Source: Kitasatospora phosalacinea
GTDB taxonomy: Bacteria > Actinomycetota > Actinomycetes > Streptomycetales > Streptomycetaceae
Direction of reading: 5' to 3'
Assembly: GCF_000716545.1 (NCBI RefSeq)
Contig: NZ_JNWZ01000046.1
Coordinates: 1 to 55,678 of the forward strand
DNA length: 55,678 nucleotides
The translations under genes and the position numbers were made by a program. This document shows, in pieces, positions 52,101-55,678 of the stretch. Under the pieces are notes generated by a model that saw only the letters and a program-made list of their open reading frames with translations, had not been told where the DNA came from and did no database searches. How positions within the stretch are numbered: the stretch's first letter is position 1; every line of letters begins with the position of its first letter.

Positions 52101-52261
52101 ATGACCTTCCGCCCCGGACGCATCGCACCAGGCGTGCGGGCAGCCGCCGACGCACCGGAGGGCCCGGCGGCGTTCGTCGGCCGGACGTCCGAGCGGCGGA
52201 TCGCCCCGGGCACGTCGGCGTCCCCGGCCCCGGCCCTCGTACCGCGCCAGAACCCGCCGCG

Positions 52262-52312
52262 GTCCTCGACGGCACCTGCGGCAACCTGGTCCAGATCGTG
52301 CACGCCCCGTAG
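52262..52312 (+). pseudogene. possible remnant of a VOC/glyoxalase gene 3' end
   Basis: One frame ends in AAVLDGTCGNLVQIVHAP before a TAG at 52310-52312. The D-x-TCGNLVQIV pattern is the usual last strand of VOC-domain proteins. Upstream in the same frame there is no further similarity and no start codon, so this would be a decayed or truncated gene end. It may also be chance. Confidence 0.3.
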
Positions 52313-52391
52313 CGGGGGCCGCGTCCGCGCACCCCAGGCGCACCGGGCAGCCGCCGGTGGACGCGGCGTTCGACCGCGGGAGGCGGTCCGA

Positions 52392-52403
52392 TACCGTCGG
52401 GGC
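52392..52403 (+). promoter_or_regulatory. -10 box of the membrane protein gene, probably leaderless
   Basis: TACCGT (52392-52397) ends 6 nt before the GTG at 52404 with no Shine-Dalgarno sequence. Confidence 0.45.
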
Positions 52404-53075
52404 GTGATCGAGGACGTGGCGGGTCGGAGTTCGGCGTGGTGGGCGGTCGCCAAGGAGCGGGCGGCCGCCTGCTGGTGGCAGCTGCTCGTGGTGGAGTTGC
52501 TGCACCTGGTCGCGCTGTCCGTGCTGAGCACCGTCGTGTCCGGGGCCGGGGCGGCCCGGTCGGCCACGGCGGTGCTGCTGTTCGCGGTCGGCGCGGTGCT
52601 CGGGGCCTGGCGCTGGTCCGCCCGGCTGCGGCTGCTGGACGGCGAGGGCGACCTGGTGCGGGCGCTGCGGACGGCGGGCTCCCCCGTCCTGCGGCTGGCC
52701 CTGCTGACCACCGCGGTGAATCCGTACGGGCTGGCCTGGTTGGCGTCGACGCTGTTCCTGGACGACGACTCGCTGGTGCGGTCGCTGACGCCGGTGCTGT
52801 TCCCGGTCGGCCTGTGCCTGGCGGCGGTGTTCGCGCTGCTGCCGATGGCCGTCCTGCTGGAGGGCCGCGGCCTCGGCCGCTCCTGGCGGCTGCTGCGCGG
52901 CAGCCGGCGCTCCGCGCTGCGGATCGGGCTGGTGGTGCTGGGCCAGGCGGTGCTGTCCGTGGTGCTGCCGGGCGCGATGCTGTCGCTGCTGATCGACCCG
53001 GCCTGCGCGGTGCTGCTGTTCGCGTCCTACCGGCTCTCCCTGGACGGGGAGTCCCGCGCGGGGCGGGCTTCCTGA
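52404..53075 (+). CDS. polytopic membrane protein of unknown function
   Basis: This 223-aa protein starts at GTG 52404 just after a -10-like box. It has about five or six hydrophobic helices: LLVVELLHLVALSVLSTVVS, SATAVLLFAVGAVLGAWRW, LALLTTAVNPYGLAWLASTL, LFPVGLCLAAVFALLPMAVL, and LRIGLVVLGQAVLSVVLPGA followed by MLSLLIDPACAVLLFASYRL. An amphipathic loop LEGRGLGRSWRLLRGSRRSA resembles the one in DUF7847/glycerophosphoryl-diester-like membrane proteins that line up with yciC-type families, but I do not assign a family. It is followed by a lipoprotein gene 136 bp downstream. Confidence 0.72.
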   Translation: MIEDVAGRSSAWWAVAKERAAACWWQLLVVELLHLVALSVLSTVVSGAGAARSATAVLLFAVGAVLGAWRWSARLRLLDGEGDLVRALRTAGSPVLRLALLTTAVNPYGLAWLASTLFLDDDSLVRSLTPVLFPVGLCLAAVFALLPMAVLLEGRGLGRSWRLLRGSRRSALRIGLVVLGQAVLSVVLPGAMLSLLIDPACAVLLFASYRLSLDGESRAGRAS

Positions 53076-53112
53076 CGTCCGGTCACACGGCTGCGGGGTT
53101 CGTTCGACGACG

Positions 53113-53127
53113 GCCCACTGGGTGGGC
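53113..53127. terminator. short hairpin after the membrane protein gene
   Basis: GCCCAC (53113-53118), loop TGG, GTGGGC (53122-53127), 37 bp after the stop codon. A weak terminator candidate. Confidence 0.4.
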
Positions 53128-53157
53128 GCCGGTTCCCCGGCCCGGTGGGCGGGTTGG

Positions 53158-53163
53158 TATGTT
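53158..53163 (+). promoter_or_regulatory. -10 box of the lipoprotein promoter
   Basis: TATGTT (TAnnnT) lies about 48 nt before the ATG at 53212; the leader contains a GGGGGA ribosome binding site. Confidence 0.4.
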
Positions 53164-53211
53164 CTCCGACCGTCACTGTGCAACGACTGTCTCACGGGGG
53201 ATTCCTTCAGC

Positions 53212-53895
53212 ATGCGCATCCGTCGACTCGCCGCCGCCGCGGCCCTGCTGACCGTCACGCTGGCCGCCACCGGCTGCGACCCGGAGGACGCGTCGGACAC
53301 CGGCTCGACCGGCGCCGCGCCGACCGCCACCGCCGCCACCACCGGCGCCGCCGCTCCGACCGGTAGCGCGTCCAAGTCCGCGTCCAAGCCCGCCGGTGGT
53401 GCCGCGACCGGCGCCGCGTCCAAGTCCGCCGCCGCGCCCGTCGGCGGGGCGGCCGTCGATCCCAAGGACGAGGCCGCCTTCGAGGCCGCCAGCATGGACC
53501 CCGGGACCTGCGGCTCGTTCTACAAGACGCACAAGGTCCTGCTGGTGGAGAGCGTCTCCGGCGGCCAGCTCAAGGGCCGCCAGGAGAAGGTCCAGTGCGG
53601 CAAGTACGGCCGGGAGATGGACGACACCGGCGTCGAGCCCACCGTCTTCAAGCTCGCCCCCGGCTTCACCGCCATCGTCCTCGTGAAGCCGACCGGCAAC
53701 ACCCGCGTCTACCCGCGCTACCAGGCGAAGTCGCTCTCCTTCGAGGAGTTCGCGAAGGACCGCAAGCCCTGCTTCGACAGCCCCGACCCGGACGGCCGAC
53801 CGACCGACCTCGACTGCGGGTTCCTCTTCGTCTACGACACCGACAGCAGCGGCGCCGTCACCGGGATGCACGAGACCTGGGTGCCCACCGACTGA
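53212..53895 (+). CDS. putative lipoprotein with low-complexity Ala/Ser/Thr linker
   Basis: The 227-aa protein starts at ATG 53212 after GGGGGA. Residues 1-22 form a lipoprotein signal (MRIRRLAAAAALLTVTLAAT, then GC with Cys22 as acylation site). Residues 23-85 are a disordered linker (TATAATTGAAAPTGSASKSA and similar). The C-terminal domain (about 88-227) contains four cysteines (CGSFYKTHKVLLVESVSGGQ, VQCGKYG, RKPCFDS, LDCGFLFVYD) and looks like a small disulfide-stabilised extracytoplasmic fold. No family is recognised. It is likely anchored on the outer membrane face. Confidence 0.78.
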   Translation: MRIRRLAAAAALLTVTLAATGCDPEDASDTGSTGAAPTATAATTGAAAPTGSASKSASKPAGGAATGAASKSAAAPVGGAAVDPKDEAAFEAASMDPGTCGSFYKTHKVLLVESVSGGQLKGRQEKVQCGKYGREMDDTGVEPTVFKLAPGFTAIVLVKPTGNTRVYPRYQAKSLSFEEFAKDRKPCFDSPDPDGRPTDLDCGFLFVYDTDSSGAVTGMHETWVPTD

Positions 53896-53956
53896 GCCCG
53901 CGTCCGGGCCGGGTCGACGGTGACGACGACCGGGCCCGGACGTCGGCGCGGGTTGG

Positions 53957-53968
53957 CATGATGGTCGG
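53957..53968 (+). promoter_or_regulatory. -10-like box before the DinB-fold gene, possibly leaderless
   Basis: CATGAT (53957-53962) ends 6 nt before the ATG at 53969, with no Shine-Dalgarno. It does not fit the TAnnnT consensus as well as the others. Confidence 0.35.
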
Positions 53969-54460
53969 ATGAGCGATCAGCAGCGGACCGAGCCTTCCCG
54001 GGTGGCCGACGACCGGGCCTCCCTGACCGAGTTCCTCCAGTACCAGCGCGAGACGCTGGCGATGAAGTGCGCCGGGCTGACGGCGGAGCAGTTGCGGCTG
54101 CGGGCCGTGCCGCCCTCGGAGCTCTCGCTGCTCGGCCTGGTGCGGCACCTGGCCGAGGTCGAACGGAGCTGGTTCCGCAACGTGGTGAACGGTGACGAGG
54201 CGCCCGCGCACTGGCCGGGGGACGCCGCGTTCGAGGTGGAGTCGGCCGACCCGGACGAGGCGTTCCGGGTCTGGCAGGAGGAGTGCGCCCGCTCCCGGGC
54301 CACCGTGAACGACGCGGCCTCCTTCGACGTGCCCGTCCACCGGCGCGAGGAGGTGTTCACCCTGCGCTACGTCGTCACCCACCTGATCGAGGAGTACGCC
54401 CGGCACAACGGGCACGCCGACCTGCTGCGCGAGCGCATCGACGGCAGCACCGGCGAGTAG
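53969..54460 (+). CDS. DinB-fold protein (DUF664/mycothiol-dependent transferase-like)
   Basis: The 163-aa four-helix protein has the DinB/DUF664 pattern. LTEFLQYQRETLAMKCAGLT opens helix 1. LLGLVRHLAEVERSWFRNVV carries the first metal histidine, and LRYVVTHLIEEYARHNGHAD carries the H-x3-H pair. PSELSLLGLVRHL and the spacing match the actinomycete DUF664 type, whose characterised relatives conjugate mycothiol, bacillithiol or another thiol to electrophiles. A detoxification role with a divalent metal is the reasonable inference. The gene converges on the flavoprotein gene across a hairpin terminator. Confidence 0.88.
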   Translation: MSDQQRTEPSRVADDRASLTEFLQYQRETLAMKCAGLTAEQLRLRAVPPSELSLLGLVRHLAEVERSWFRNVVNGDEAPAHWPGDAAFEVESADPDEAFRVWQEECARSRATVNDAASFDVPVHRREEVFTLRYVVTHLIEEYARHNGHADLLRERIDGSTGE

Positions 54461-54520
54461 CGCGCCGCCCGGGAGCGGTTCCGCCGCCACCCGCCCGCCC
54501 CGGGCCCGCCACCCGCGCGC

Positions 54521-54553
54521 CCCGGGCCGTCATCCGCGCACCGACGGCCCGGG
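54521..54553. terminator. bidirectional 11-bp perfect stem terminator
   Basis: CCCGGGCCGTC (54521-54531) pairs with GACGGCCCGGG (54543-54553) around an 11-nt loop, in the gap between the convergent DinB and flavoprotein genes. Confidence 0.75.
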
Positions 54554-54554
54554 C

Positions 54555-55678
54555 TCAGTAGACGTCGCGGACGTAGCGCTTCTCGGCGGCCAGGTTCTTG
54601 ACGTAGGCGGCGGCGTCGGCGGGGCCGAGGCCGCCGTGGGTGGTGGCGATGTCGTGCAGGGCGCGGTCGACGTCCTTGGCCATCCGGGAGGCGTCGCCGC
54701 AGACGTAGAAGTGGGCGCCGTCCTGGAGCCAGGACCAGAGGTGGTGGCCGTGTTCGCGCATCCGGTCCTGGACGTAGACCTTGGCGCGCTGGTCGCGGGA
54801 GAAGGCGGTGTCGAGGCGGGTGAGGGTGCCGTCGGCGAGGTGGGTGGTGAGTTCCTCGCGGTAGTAGAAGTCGGTGGCCTGGTGCTGTTCGCCGAAGAAC
54901 AGCCAGTTGGGGGCGCGGTGGCCGCGGGCGCGGCGGTCCTCCAGGAAGCCGAGGAAGGGGGCGACGCCGGTGCCGGGGCCGACCATGATCATGGGGGTGG
55001 CGGGGTCGGCGGGCGGGCGGAAGTGCGGGGAGCGCTGGAGGTGGACGGGGACGGTGGCGCCGTGGTCGGCGTCGGCCAGGTGGGTGGAGCAGACGCCGCC
55101 GCGCAGCTGGCCCTTGAGGCTGTCCCAGCGGACCACGGAGACGGTGAGCGAGACGAGCCGGGGGTCGGTGAGCGGGCTGGAGCAGATCGAGTACTGGCGG
55201 GGCTGGAGCCTGCCGAACACCTCGACCCAGTCCTGGGCGGCGGCCCGGACGGCGAACTCGGCGGCCACGTCGACGGCTTGGCGTCCCCACGTCCAGCGGG
55301 CCAGCGCGTCGGTGTTGTCGGCGCGCAGCAGGGCGCGCAGCTCGCGGTCGTCGCGGGTGCGTTCGGCGGTGAAGCGGAGCAGTTTGGGGCTGACCCTGGT
55401 GATGTCGAGGTGCCGGGTGAGCGCTTCGCGCAGCGGCAGGTCGCCGTGGCCGGGGAGGGTGACGGCGCTGTCGCCGGGCAGGCCGGTGACGGAGAGCCAT
55501 TCGTCCACCAGGGCGGGCGAGTTGACGGGGTGGACGGCGAGCGCGTCGCCGACCGCGTAGTCGAGGGGGGCGCCGGTGTCGAAGGTGAAGCGGCGCACCT
55601 CCTTGCCCGAACCGGCCCCGGAGAGCAGGCGGTTGCCGACCAGCCGGGCGGGGGTGGTGGTGCGGCGCGGGGCGGTGG
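54555..55678 (-). CDS. sulfite reductase-type flavoprotein (FAD/NADPH reductase part, 5' end missing)
   Basis: The gene enters from the right edge; 374 codons are visible, without a start. The first visible residues read TPARLVGNRLLSGAGSGKEV and continue into the FAD-binding barrel (VRRFTFDTGAPLDYAVGDAL, RQYSICSSPL and GGVCSTHLAD). The NADPH part follows (MIMVGPGTGVAPFLGFLEDR, WLFFGEQHQATDFYYREEL, FYVCGDASRMAKDVDRALHD), and it ends AEKRYVRDVY with an aromatic C-terminus as in CysJ. Upstream of this fragment such proteins carry a flavodoxin domain or, in actinomycetes, a nitrate or sulfite reductase module. Electrons flow from NADPH through FAD to FMN or a reductase partner. The exact partner is outside the window. 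Confidence 0.9.
   Translation of the reverse strand, partial: TAPRRTTTPARLVGNRLLSGAGSGKEVRRFTFDTGAPLDYAVGDALAVHPVNSPALVDEWLSVTGLPGDSAVTLPGHGDLPLREALTRHLDITRVSPKLLRFTAERTRDDRELRALLRADNTDALARWTWGRQAVDVAAEFAVRAAAQDWVEVFGRLQPRQYSICSSPLTDPRLVSLTVSVVRWDSLKGQLRGGVCSTHLADADHGATVPVHLQRSPHFRPPADPATPMIMVGPGTGVAPFLGFLEDRRARGHRAPNWLFFGEQHQATDFYYREELTTHLADGTLTRLDTAFSRDQRAKVYVQDRMREHGHHLWSWLQDGAHFYVCGDASRMAKDVDRALHDIATTHGGLGPADAAAYVKNLAAEKRYVRDVY

Larger units (their letters stand above)
52091..52403. other. 313-bp region between TetR and membrane protein genes
   Basis: Apart from the palindrome at 52088-52100, a possible VOC gene remnant (52262-52312) and the -10 box at 52392, I see no feature here. The frame opening at ATG 52101 runs on into the next gene but has shadow-like Pro/Arg/Ser composition in this part. 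Confidence 0.5.

Noticed and set aside
52101..52403. A start at ATG 52101 for the membrane protein gene
   Set aside because: The added 101 residues are Pro/Arg/Ser/Ala-rich without features, and the GTG at 52404 follows a suitable -10 box.

Overview
The window is about 73% GC, uses GTG and TTG as well as ATG starts, and encodes typical filamentous-actinomycete families: a streptogrisin-like protease, a PRC-barrel/DUF2382 protein, an HTH-less LysR-like protein paired with DUF5997, and a SpoIIE-type phosphatase. It most probably comes from a Streptomyces or Kitasatospora chromosome. I see no rRNA, tRNA, CRISPR array, phage module or plasmid functions. One solitary TnpB element (about 16618-18016) is the only clear mobile DNA. 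I recognise 48 coding regions, the first and last cut by the window edges.

Layout. 1-5.7 kb: end of a flavin-dependent oxidoreductase and its PadR regulator, a secreted S1 protease, a 2,4-dienoyl-CoA reductase (fadH), an S4 RNA-binding protein and small stress or metal-related proteins. 5.7-16.6 kb: a GNAT/CelD-like protein and polysaccharide deacetylase operon, a ClpC/ClpB-like double AAA+ ATPase, a secreted FG-GAP protein, small membrane and PRC-barrel stress proteins, a DUF2252 protein and dihydrolipoyl dehydrogenase (lpd). 16.6-18.0 kb: the TnpB element, inserted immediately upstream of the lpd ribosome binding site. 18.1-23.3 kb: a Pls/PosA-type single-module peptide synthetase followed by an M1 metallopeptidase. 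This arrangement is typical of epsilon-poly-lysine-type homopolymer loci, and I read a lysine-like A-domain code (DAESIGTVVK). 23.7-31 kb: methyltransferase, nucleotidyltransferase, a fused MFS-like/SpoIIE phosphatase, VOC protein, class V aminotransferase-fold enzyme, DUF3224 protein and an S26 signal peptidase without the usual catalytic lysine. 31.4-38 kb: secreted intradiol dioxygenase with a carbohydrate-binding module plus AraC regulator, two mannosyltransferase-like glycosyltransferases and a LuxR/HisKA_3 two-component pair. 38.2-43.2 kb: a galactose (Leloir) locus with a DeoR regulator, galK, galT and pgm. 43.5-55.7 kb: secreted esterase, LysR-like/DUF5997 pair, secreted adenosine deaminase, a YtcJ amidohydrolase/APC permease operon with divergent TetR, a membrane protein, a lipoprotein, a DinB-fold protein and the truncated sulfite-reductase-type flavoprotein.

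How genes work together. galK and galT, transcribed from opposite ends, share a 37-bp upstream element at the same distance from their starts, so the DeoR repressor plausibly controls both. Pls and the M1 peptidase form a two-gene operon whose peptidase could trim, or protect against, the polymer. Several genes have a TAnnnT-like -10 box only 6-8 nt before the start codon, which suggests leaderless transcripts. A short palindrome, TGACG-N3-CGTCA, occurs six times, four of them on top of stop codons, and its role is unknown to me. Gene-end hairpins, several of them perfect palindromes of 34-40 bp, mark many transcription-unit ends.
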